Shown: piece after piece, positions 42,361 through 50,318 of the stretch
How positions within the stretch are numbered: position 1 is the stretch's first letter
How the letters are laid out: every line of letters starts with the position of its first letter
Assembly: GCA_947626785.1 (NCBI GenBank)
Contig: CANQTO010000011.1
Span: 1-64,000 of the forward strand
Direction: 5' to 3'
Source of the DNA: an uncultured Oscillospiraceae bacterium
GTDB lineage: Bacteria; Bacillota; Clostridia; Oscillospirales; Oscillospiraceae
DNA: 64,000 nucleotides
Position numbers and translations under genes: made by a program
The notes under the pieces: model-generated
The model's database searches: none
Seen by the model: only the letters and a program-made list of their open reading frames with translations
Told to the model about the DNA's origin: nothing

Positions 42361-43932
42361 TTGAGTTATATTTCGCTCACATTTGCGCTTTTCCTGGTCT
42401 GTCTGCTTCTGGTCTATGTGCTGACGCCCGACCGGTACAAGTGGGTGACCCTTCTGGTCTTCAGCCTGATCTTTTACGCGTGCAGCGGTTTGGACAAGCT
42501 GCTCTTCCTGCTGGGGACTTCCGCGGTGGTCTACGGGGTCTCCAGACGGCTTGAAGCAGTCTGGCAGGAGTTTGACCGGGTCTGCGCGGAGCGGCAGCCG
42601 GACGCGGAGGAGAAGAAAGCGCTGAAGGAGACATACAGGCGCCGCAGCCGTCACGCCCTGTGGCTGGCGCTGGCGGTATGCCTGGGCATCATGTGTTGGT
42701 GCAAATTCGGCGCCCCGGCTTTGGGACTCGTGAGCCGTCTGACGGGCCGCAGCTGGACCGTGAACATCATCGTGCCGCTGGGCATGTCCTACTACACCTT
42801 TTCCGCCGTGGGCTATCTGCTGGATATCCACTGGCGGAAGGTCAAAGCGGAGCGCAGCTATCCCAAGCTGCTGCTGTGCATGATCTATTTTCCCCACGTC
42901 GTTGAAGGACCTATTTCCCGGTATAACAAGATCTTGCCTCAGTTTGACGGCCTGACTGCCCCGAGCTATGAGCGGCTGTGCATGGGAGCGCAGTTGATGC
43001 TCTGGGGTTATTTCAAAAAGATGGTGATCGCGGACCGCTTGTCCATCTTTGTGAACAATGTATTGGGAAATATTGAGGCGAATCAGGGACTTATATTTGT
43101 GATCACGATGCTGTTCGGCGCATTTTGGGTATACGCGGATTTTTCCGGCTGTATGGATATCGTGACGGGTATATCCGATATCATCGGCGTGAAGCTGGAC
43201 CGGAACTTCAATCACCCCTTTTTCTCCCGCTCCGCCCCGGAGTTCTGGCGGCGCTGGCACATTACCCTGGGGACCTGGTTCAAGGATTATGTGTATGTGC
43301 CGGTGACCACTTCCTCCTGGATGAGAAAGCTCCGCCGCTGGGCAGGAAAAAACATCGGACCTTGGGCGGGCAAAGCGGTAATGACGGCGGCGCCGCTCTC
43401 TGCGGTGTGGCTGCTGACCGGCATCTGGCACGGGACCGGCTGGAATTTCATCATTTGGGGAGCCTACTGGGGCGTTCTGATCATAGCTTCGACTCTGCTG
43501 GAGGACCGGATCAACGCCTGGTCAGAGCGGCTGCATATCCGCCGGGACGGCAAAGCCTGGGCGCTGTTTCAGACGCTCCGCACTTTCTTCCTGTATGTGG
43601 CCGGACTGCTCCTGATCCTTCCGAAAGATCTTAAATCGGCAGTTACGGCTATCAAGCAGACATTTTCTACCTTCGATCCCTGGATCTTCTGGGACTATTC
43701 CCTGTACGGGCACGGGCTGGATCAGCGGGATATGTGCGTGGCGGTGCTGTCGATCCTGCTCCTGCTGATCGTGGACGGCATGCAGGAGCGGATGAACGTG
43801 CGTCAGGCCATAGCCCGGCGGAATATCGTCCTGCGCTGGACGATCTACTTTGCCGGCATTTTTGCGGTGTTGATCTTTGGAATATACGGTCCCGGTTATG
43901 ACCCGCAGGACTTTGTATATATGCAGTTTTGA
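42361..43932 (+). CDS. MBOAT-family membrane acyltransferase (DltB-like), module 1
   Basis: 523 residues, about 10-12 membrane segments. The MBOAT signature positions are present: PISRYNKILPQF, WGYFKKMVIADRL, ADFSGCMDIVTG, the PEFWRRWHITLGTWFKDYVYVP region and the active-site His in TGIWHGTGWNF. It would pass the acyl or aminoacyl group across the membrane to a glycan acceptor, as DltB/AlgI do. TTG start with GGGGGAG upstream. Paralogue at 46080. Confidence 0.92.
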   Translation: MSYISLTFALFLVCLLLVYVLTPDRYKWVTLLVFSLIFYACSGLDKLLFLLGTSAVVYGVSRRLEAVWQEFDRVCAERQPDAEEKKALKETYRRRSRHALWLALAVCLGIMCWCKFGAPALGLVSRLTGRSWTVNIIVPLGMSYYTFSAVGYLLDIHWRKVKAERSYPKLLLCMIYFPHVVEGPISRYNKILPQFDGLTAPSYERLCMGAQLMLWGYFKKMVIADRLSIFVNNVLGNIEANQGLIFVITMLFGAFWVYADFSGCMDIVTGISDIIGVKLDRNFNHPFFSRSAPEFWRRWHITLGTWFKDYVYVPVTTSSWMRKLRRWAGKNIGPWAGKAVMTAAPLSAVWLLTGIWHGTGWNFIIWGAYWGVLIIASTLLEDRINAWSERLHIRRDGKAWALFQTLRTFFLYVAGLLLILPKDLKSAVTAIKQTFSTFDPWIFWDYSLYGHGLDQRDMCVAVLSILLLLIVDGMQERMNVRQAIARRNIVLRWTIYFAGIFAVLIFGIYGPGYDPQDFVYMQF

Positions 43933-43960
43933 GCAGACTCGCGCAAGAGAGGAGAAATTT

Positions 43961-44001
43961 CCAGAGGGAACCCTCTGGATCTGCTCCTTTCGGAGCAGAT
44001 C
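43961..44001 (+). repeat. Adjacent double hairpin before the module 2 SGNH gene
   Basis: Two stems in a row: CCAGAGGG/CCCTCTGG (8 bp, 2-nt loop, 43961-43978) and GATCTGCTCC/GGAGCAGATC (10 bp, 4-nt loop, 43978-44001). No T-run follows, so it is not an ordinary terminator. It sits 20 nt before the SGNH start and could be an mRNA processing or stability element between the modules. Confidence 0.6.
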
Positions 44002-44020
44002 ATGGGGCTTTGAGAACGGA

Positions 44021-46048
44021 ATGGACAGAATGAAAAACAGCGTAAAAAAGTTGATGGGCAGGGGGCTATCCTTCCTGCTGATACTGGTCCTGCTGCTTCT
44101 GGGGGTCCAGGCGGTACTGACGCCAAAATGGCATTTCAGTGCGGAAAGGTTTATAGAAGGCGATACGGACAAATACGGCTCTTTCTACGAGCTGCCGGAA
44201 AACACCGCCGACTACATCACCATCGGCGCGAGCACGTCGTTTTATACGGTGAGCTCTATGCAAATCTACGCGAAAACGGGGATCACCGGTTATTGCTTGG
44301 GCAACGGAAACCAGAGGACAGATCTTACATATTATGTGCTCAAAGAAGGGCTGAAAACCCAGCATCCGAAGGCGGTTTTTTTGGATATGGCGCCTATAGC
44401 AATATCAAGAGAACCAGTTGACGCCAACATAACGCAGGTTTTGACTCAGATGAAGCCGTCTCTCAATAAAGTTGAGGCGGCTATAGACTGCCAAACAGAG
44501 AGCCTGACGGCCGCGGAACTTCTTTTCCCGCTGCTTCAGTTTCATAATCGCTGGTACCAATTGAACACGAGTGATTTTTCCTTTGGCCCAGTTGCGGATT
44601 ATGCCCAGAACGGCTCGTTTGTACGTTTTGATGTCAAGATGGATACGAATGTTGTGGATAGGCCTTACGGAAACATCTATGCGTTAGAGGATGGGATGCT
44701 GACAGCAGAGAAAGACCTTGAAGAGATCAACGAGAGATATGCAGAATATTTTGAGAAAATACTGGCGCTTTGTCAGGAGCAAGGGATCGAGCTCATCCCA
44801 ACACTTTTCGGCGCTGTCTACAAAAGCGGGAGAGATAGAATTATTGAGACTTACCTGGAACCCTTCGGCTTGAAACTTCTGAATCTGAATGATCCTGAGG
44901 TTGGGATAGATTGGAAGCAGGATGCGTTGCAGGATGGAATGCACACCAATTATTGGGGAAGCGCCAAAGCCTCCGATTACCTGGCGGATATGCTGCGGGC
45001 CAAGGGCTTTGAGGACCACCGGGGCCAAAGCGGCTATGAGCTCTGGGACCAAACTCTGGAGACCTACCGGCAGTGGGAGCAGGGAAAGCTGGTGTCATAC
45101 GAGGTCAAAAGCGCCTACGAGTACCTGAACGCCCTGGCGGCGGTGAAGGACGAGTACCTGATCGCGCTCACCGTGAAGGATGAGGCCTCCCTGGCGTGGA
45201 ACGATACCCTGGAGGCCGCGCTGCGCCGGCTGGGGGTGAAGAGCAGCTTTTACGGTCAGGCGCAGAATTCCTTTGTGGCGATCCTTGACCGGGGGGAGAA
45301 TCTGTTTGAACGCTGGGAAGGAAATAAGATCAAGATCAATACCGGCTTCCGGACGGCAGACGGGGAGGAGCACAGCCTGTATGTGCTCAGCGCCGGCTTC
45401 CCCTACGACAACGCCTTCTCCGTGCAGATCGACGGCGTGGACTGGTCCTGCGGTGGACGTGGGTTAGGCATCGTAGTCATCGACCCGGATTCCGGCGAGG
45501 TTGTTTCCAGTGTTTGCATCGACAGCCATGTGTCGAAGCTGACCTTCACGGAGAAAACGCTGCCGGAGGAGCAGGCAGAGAAGTGGACCCAAAGCACGGA
45601 GAACTTTCAATTGGTGGAGGACGGGGTCTACAACATCCTCTTTGCCGGCGGCCCCGCCTTCGCGGTGGACGTCCCCAACGGCTCCACCGAGGAAAACGCC
45701 AACATCTGGCTGTGTGAGCGCAACGGAGAAACGCCTCAGGAGTTCGAGATCCGGTATATCGGCGACGGGCTCTATACCCTGCGGGCGCTGTGCTCGGATA
45801 AATACTTAGCGATAGAGAACATGGGCAGCACGCCGAACAGCAACGTGGTCCAGGAGACGTATACAGGCCTTGCCAATCAGAAGTGGTTCATAACGGAAAA
45901 CCTGAACGGCTCGTACAGCTTCCAGTCCCTGTATAACGGCTGCATGCTGGATGTGGTCAACGGCGTCGCCGCCACGGGCACCAACATCCAGGTCTGTACA
46001 GAAAACAGCCTTATCCCCCAGCAGTTTTTCCTGGAGCCGGTAGGATGA
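44021..46048 (+). CDS. Membrane-anchored SGNH (DltD-like) protein with ILEI/FAM3-like and ricin-type lectin domains, module 2
   Basis: 675 residues, same architecture as the protein at 36790: N-terminal membrane helix (about 15-30), SGNH-like part with GAST (about 69-72) and DGMHTNYWG (His about 308), permuted ILEI/FAM3-like segment (DEYLIALTVKDEAS to GLGIVVIDPDSGEVVSSVCID) and a ricin-type domain with Q-x-F/W repeats. The first 330 residues are about half identical to the module 1 protein, but the last 340 are near 80 percent identical, with long identical DNA runs. Start ATG 44021; no strong ribosome site, second ATG at 44030. Confidence 0.75.
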   Translation: MDRMKNSVKKLMGRGLSFLLILVLLLLGVQAVLTPKWHFSAERFIEGDTDKYGSFYELPENTADYITIGASTSFYTVSSMQIYAKTGITGYCLGNGNQRTDLTYYVLKEGLKTQHPKAVFLDMAPIAISREPVDANITQVLTQMKPSLNKVEAAIDCQTESLTAAELLFPLLQFHNRWYQLNTSDFSFGPVADYAQNGSFVRFDVKMDTNVVDRPYGNIYALEDGMLTAEKDLEEINERYAEYFEKILALCQEQGIELIPTLFGAVYKSGRDRIIETYLEPFGLKLLNLNDPEVGIDWKQDALQDGMHTNYWGSAKASDYLADMLRAKGFEDHRGQSGYELWDQTLETYRQWEQGKLVSYEVKSAYEYLNALAAVKDEYLIALTVKDEASLAWNDTLEAALRRLGVKSSFYGQAQNSFVAILDRGENLFERWEGNKIKINTGFRTADGEEHSLYVLSAGFPYDNAFSVQIDGVDWSCGGRGLGIVVIDPDSGEVVSSVCIDSHVSKLTFTEKTLPEEQAEKWTQSTENFQLVEDGVYNILFAGGPAFAVDVPNGSTEENANIWLCERNGETPQEFEIRYIGDGLYTLRALCSDKYLAIENMGSTPNSNVVQETYTGLANQKWFITENLNGSYSFQSLYNGCMLDVVNGVAATGTNIQVCTENSLIPQQFFLEPVG

Positions 46049-46079
46049 AGACAGCGGGCAGGAGGAAAACGGAGAGATC

Positions 46080-47609
46080 ATGAGCTTCATAGAATTTCGG
46101 TTTTTCATATTCGCCGCGCTGGTGGCGCTGCTGTACTACATACTGCCTAAGAAAGTCCAGTGGCTTGTCCTGCTGGCGGCGAGCTTGGCGTTTTATCTCA
46201 GCTACGGCTGGGAGAAGCTGCCGTTTATGCTGGCCTCCGCCGCCATCGCGTACTTCGCCGGGCGGAAGATCGAAGCCGTCCGGGAGGCGGCGGAGAGCCC
46301 CGCCGAGGCTAAGAAGCGCAGCAAGCCGGTGCTGCTGGCGGCGGTGGCGCTGCTGGTGGCCCTGCTGCTGTACGCCAAGACCGGCACCTGGGTGCTCCAG
46401 AGCGTGGCGCAGCTGTTCTCGGCGGGGACCGCCCTGGAGGCCATCGTGGCCCTGGGCGTCAGCTACTACACCTTCTCCCTGATCTCTTACCTGGCGGACA
46501 TCTACCGGCGGCAGGACAGGGCGGAGAAGAACTTCCTGCGGCTGCTGCTGTTCACGGCCTACTTCCCGAAGGTGCTGCAGGGGCCCATCTCCCGGCATAA
46601 GAACCTGGCGCCCCAGCTGGCCCGGGAGCACCGCTTCGACTATAAGGAGTTCTGCTTCGGACTCCAGCTGATGGTCTGGGGCTACTTTAAGAAGCTGGTC
46701 ATCGCGGACCGGCTGGCGATCCTGGCCAACCAGGTGCTGGGCAGCCCGGAGAGCTACAGCGGGGCCTCTCTGCTGGTGGCGGCGGTGTTTGCCGCCGTGC
46801 AGAGCTACTGCGATTTTTCCGGCTGCATGGACATCGTGGGCGGCTTCTCCCAGTGCCTGGGCCTGGAGCTGGAGGCCAACTTCCGGCGGCCCTTCTTCTC
46901 CCGGTCCGCGTCCGAATTCTGGCGGCGCTGGCACATCACCCTGGGCACCTGGTTCAAGGACTATATCTACATGCCCCTGGTGATCTCGCCCCGGCTGATC
47001 GGCCTGTCCAGGCGCGTCCGGGACCGGTTTGGCGTCCGGGCGGGCAAAGCGGTGATGACCGTGGTGCCCCTGGCGGCGGTCTGGCTGCTGACGGGCCTGT
47101 GGCACGGCACCGGCTGGAACTACATCGTCTGGGGCCTCTACTGGGGCGGGCTCATCATCTGCGCCACGGTCTTTGAGCCGGAGCTGAAAAAGCTGACGGG
47201 GCTGCTGCATATCAACACCCAGGCGGGGAGCTGGAAGGCTTTCCAGAGGGTACGGACCTTCCTGATCTTTTTGGTCAGCACGATGATCACGCGGCCCGGA
47301 GACCTGGCCAAGACGGGGCTCATTTTCCAGAAGCTCGCCCTGAGCTTTCAACCCTGGGTGCTCGTTAACGGCTCTCTGTACAACCTGGGGCTGGACCGGC
47401 CCAACTTCCTGCTGGCGCTGGTGTGCATCGGGCTGCTGTGGGCGGTGAGCTATGCCCAGGAGAAGGGCGTCTGCGTCCGGGAAAGGATCGCCGGGAGCAA
47501 TCTGGTGTTCCGCTGGGCGGTCTATTACATAGCAGTGATCGCTATCGTGATTTTCGGGATCTACGGCCCGGGCTATGACGCGGCGTCGTTCATTTACATG
47601 AAGTTTTAG
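46080..47609 (+). CDS. MBOAT-family membrane acyltransferase (DltB-like), module 2
   Basis: 509 residues, about 10-12 membrane segments, paralogous to the module 1 MBOAT. Shared motifs: GPISRHKNLAPQL, WGYFKKLVIADRL, CDFSGCMDIVGG, SEFWRRWHITLGTWFKDYIYMP, and the active-site His in TGLWHGTGWNY. It follows the module 2 SGNH gene by 31 nt and precedes the module 2 carrier gene by 12 nt. Acceptor and donor may differ from module 1. Confidence 0.92.
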   Translation: MSFIEFRFFIFAALVALLYYILPKKVQWLVLLAASLAFYLSYGWEKLPFMLASAAIAYFAGRKIEAVREAAESPAEAKKRSKPVLLAAVALLVALLLYAKTGTWVLQSVAQLFSAGTALEAIVALGVSYYTFSLISYLADIYRRQDRAEKNFLRLLLFTAYFPKVLQGPISRHKNLAPQLAREHRFDYKEFCFGLQLMVWGYFKKLVIADRLAILANQVLGSPESYSGASLLVAAVFAAVQSYCDFSGCMDIVGGFSQCLGLELEANFRRPFFSRSASEFWRRWHITLGTWFKDYIYMPLVISPRLIGLSRRVRDRFGVRAGKAVMTVVPLAAVWLLTGLWHGTGWNYIVWGLYWGGLIICATVFEPELKKLTGLLHINTQAGSWKAFQRVRTFLIFLVSTMITRPGDLAKTGLIFQKLALSFQPWVLVNGSLYNLGLDRPNFLLALVCIGLLWAVSYAQEKGVCVRERIAGSNLVFRWAVYYIAVIAIVIFGIYGPGYDAASFIYMKF

Positions 47610-47621
47610 GAGGAAAAGACT

Positions 47622-47852
47622 ATGAGAGAAAAAGTATTGGAAGTGCTGGAGCGGGAGTGCCCGGAGATCAATTTCCTTGGGTCTGACACCCTGGTGGACG
47701 ACGGCACTTTAGATTCCTTGGCGCTGACCACCATCATCGCGGCGCTGACCATGGAGTTCGGGATCGCAATTCCCTACGAGGAGATCGTCGAGGAGAATTT
47801 CAACTCCGTGGACGGCCTGGCCGCCATGGTGGAGCGGCTGATGCAGGGCTGA
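47622..47852 (+). CDS. Acyl carrier protein (DltC-like), module 2
   Basis: 76 residues. Phosphopantetheine attachment Ser in DDGTLDSLALTTII, the classical D-S-L motif. Acidic, cytoplasmic. Placed between the module 2 MBOAT and its ligase, 3 nt before the ligase ATG. It would deliver the acyl group of ligase 2 to MBOAT 2. Confidence 0.87.
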   Translation: MREKVLEVLERECPEINFLGSDTLVDDGTLDSLALTTIIAALTMEFGIAIPYEEIVEENFNSVDGLAAMVERLMQG

Positions 47853-47855
47853 GCT

Positions 47856-49310
47856 ATGAAGACAGTTATAGAAAAGCTGCTTGAGAATGCGGAGCTGCAC
47901 CCGGACAAGCTGGCGGTGGTGTTTGAAAGCGAGGAGGTCACCTACGGCCAACTGAAAGACGCCATTATCCGTCTGGCCAGCTGGTTCAAGCTCCATGGCG
48001 TGACCGAAGGGGATCGGATCGTCGCCCAGGCGGCCTACTGCAAGTGGTATATCGCGGCGTACTATGCTGCCCACTTGTGCGGGGCAATCATCGTGCCGGT
48101 GGAGAAGGCGCTGACCCAGGAGACGCTCCAGAGCACGGTGGAGCGGATGGAGGCCAAGGCGGCGATCTCCTGGCTGGAGCCGGCCGCGCCGGTCTCGCTG
48201 AACTATGGGGAGATCGATGCGGAGTTGGCAGGGGTAGAGATACAGCCCTATACCTTCCCGGACCTGGACCTGGTTGCCAATATCATGCTGACCTCCGGCA
48301 CCACAGGGACCCCTAAGGGCGCTATGCTGACCCAGCGGAACCTGGCGGTATGTTGTATTGCAAGACTACAGGCGTTTGAAATCAAAGAGGATAATGTGGG
48401 GATTACGTTCCTCCCCTTGAACCATGTGGGATGCTCGCGCATGTGGGATACCGCTCTGTATAATGGGAGTACTTATATTCTGCTGGACGGAATTATCAAA
48501 ATACGGGTATTCTTTAATTATATGGATAAATACCATGTGACGGCATTTAATATGCCCCCCTCTGGTCTCGTTATCATAGAACAGTTGGCAAAAGAAAAGC
48601 TGCATGAATATGCCGGGCAGATAGATTACGCCTATATTCATGCTTCCGCTATGGAAGAACCACAGAAAGAGTTTATCAAACGGATGCTTCCAAATAGCCG
48701 TTTGTATCAATCCTATGGTTCAACCGAGGGCGGTTTGGCGACAACTCATCGCTTTGATCACGGCAATAAAAATATCCGCTGTGCTGGTAGTCCGTGCCAA
48801 GGCGTTGAAGTAAAGATCGTGGGTGAAGACTATCGTGAGATGCCTTGTGGAGAGCTGGGACGTATAGTGATCCGGTCAGAAATGAATTTCATAGGTTATT
48901 GGGGTATGCCAGAACTGACAGAAGAAAGCTATCATGATGGTTATCTTTTAACCAGTGATGCGGGTTATATAGATGATGAGGGCTTTCTATATATCAAGGG
49001 AAGAATAGACGATATCATTAATATCGGGGGGCTGAAAGTCTACCCCTCAGAAATTGAAGAAGCGGCTCTCGCTGTTGAAGGCGTCAGTGAATGTATCTGC
49101 TATGGTATATCCCATGCGATCACTGGAAATGCTGCTAAGCTCCTGGTCGTGCTTAAGGATGGGAGCGACAGTACAGTCCGAAGTATCCGCAATGTATTAT
49201 CTAAAAAATTAGATACATACAAGATCCCGGCCAGTATCGAGATCGTACAAGAAATCAAGAAGAATGCGATCGGAAAACCGGACAGAAAGTATTATAAAAA
49301 CCAAGAGTAG
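47856..49310 (+). CDS. Acyl-CoA-synthetase-like AMP-forming ligase, module 2
   Basis: 484 residues. ANL-superfamily ligase: P-loop LTSGTTGTPKGAML, motif YGSTEGG, YLLTSDAGYIDDEGFLYIKGRIDDII and the catalytic Lys in KNAIGKPDRKYY. It lacks the FD-type amino-acid-binding motif of ligase 1 and instead resembles fatty-acid/aryl-CoA ligases (LPLNHVG after the P-loop). So it probably activates a carboxylic acid rather than an amino acid. From about 48350 the DNA turns AT-rich, in common with the next gene. Confidence 0.85.
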   Translation: MKTVIEKLLENAELHPDKLAVVFESEEVTYGQLKDAIIRLASWFKLHGVTEGDRIVAQAAYCKWYIAAYYAAHLCGAIIVPVEKALTQETLQSTVERMEAKAAISWLEPAAPVSLNYGEIDAELAGVEIQPYTFPDLDLVANIMLTSGTTGTPKGAMLTQRNLAVCCIARLQAFEIKEDNVGITFLPLNHVGCSRMWDTALYNGSTYILLDGIIKIRVFFNYMDKYHVTAFNMPPSGLVIIEQLAKEKLHEYAGQIDYAYIHASAMEEPQKEFIKRMLPNSRLYQSYGSTEGGLATTHRFDHGNKNIRCAGSPCQGVEVKIVGEDYREMPCGELGRIVIRSEMNFIGYWGMPELTEESYHDGYLLTSDAGYIDDEGFLYIKGRIDDIINIGGLKVYPSEIEEAALAVEGVSECICYGISHAITGNAAKLLVVLKDGSDSTVRSIRNVLSKKLDTYKIPASIEIVQEIKKNAIGKPDRKYYKNQE

Positions 49311-49322
49311 GAGGACGATTTC

Positions 49323-50315
49323 ATGAAAAAAGCAATCGCATTGATGACAGCAATGATCATGGTGCTGACGCTCGTTGCATGTAGCACTAATACAGAAAGC
49401 GCAGAAGAGGACGGGAACTGGCCAAAACGGGTCACAATCGCAACAGTTACATCCGGCAGCTCTTCTTATTATATAGGGGCAGCTCAAAGTCAGATACTGA
49501 GCAATGCTATTGATGGTGTAGATTTTACAGCAGAATCTACCGATGGAGCCCCCACAACAAACGGCCCCCTTGTGCAAAACGATCCAGACTGTCTTTGTAT
49601 ACTTGCTTTAAATGCAACGCAACAGCTTCTTGAGGGTACCTATCCGGAAATGCCGGCTAAATTGGATAAGCTACGTCTCGTTATGGTGGGAAATGCCACG
49701 TTGCTTCAATTCGTGACAGTAAAGGAGACAGGCATCACGTCAATAGAAGATATAAAAGGGAAAAAAATTGCAACAGCAAATCCGGGAACAGCGGCCCGTA
49801 TAGCCGCGCAGCAAGTGCTGGAAGCTTTGGGCTTCGACGACAGCGACTTTGCCTCAGTTACGGCTATGACGCCGATAGATATGGCGGATGCTTTGAAAGA
49901 TGGCTCGATTGACGTAGGCATTTTTAACGGAGGCTCGCCCTCTTCTGCGGTTTCAGATTTGGATGCAGCGCGGGATATTATCATGCTTCAGGTGCCTATG
50001 GATATATTAGATCAGGTGATGGCTGCTCATCCTGGGTATGGCACATTTACTGTGCCCAGTGAGGCATATTCTGATTTGACGCAAGATTACACCGTACTTG
50101 GCATTCCTATGACGATAGTTGCTAATGCTGACATGGACGAGAATCTGGTGTATGAAATCACGAAAGTACTGAACGAGAGTACAGATGAACTTGCAAAGGT
50201 TCATTCGGAGGGGGCGAACTGGAATACAGAAAACTCTTTAGATGTTTATCTAAACAGCGGTATTCCCTTCCACCCGGGCGCGGCCCGCTATTACGACGAG
50301 ATACAAGGAAAATAA
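49323..50315 (+). CDS. TAXI-family TRAP transporter solute-binding lipoprotein
   Basis: 330 residues. Lipoprotein signal with lipobox TLVAC (Cys20). The mature part matches TAXI proteins: VTIATVTSGSSSYYIGAAQSQIL, then KETGITSIEDIKGKKIATANPGTAARIAAQQVLEALGF in blocks, and DVGIFNGGSPSSAVSDL. It binds a small organic acid outside the cell for the permease encoded next. It starts 12 nt after ligase 2 with AGGAGG upstream, so it belongs to the same transcript. The ligand could be the acid used by ligase 2 (inference). Confidence 0.9.
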   Translation: MKKAIALMTAMIMVLTLVACSTNTESAEEDGNWPKRVTIATVTSGSSSYYIGAAQSQILSNAIDGVDFTAESTDGAPTTNGPLVQNDPDCLCILALNATQQLLEGTYPEMPAKLDKLRLVMVGNATLLQFVTVKETGITSIEDIKGKKIATANPGTAARIAAQQVLEALGFDDSDFASVTAMTPIDMADALKDGSIDVGIFNGGSPSSAVSDLDAARDIIMLQVPMDILDQVMAAHPGYGTFTVPSEAYSDLTQDYTVLGIPMTIVANADMDENLVYEITKVLNESTDELAKVHSEGANWNTENSLDVYLNSGIPFHPGAARYYDEIQGK

Positions 50316-50318
50316 ACC

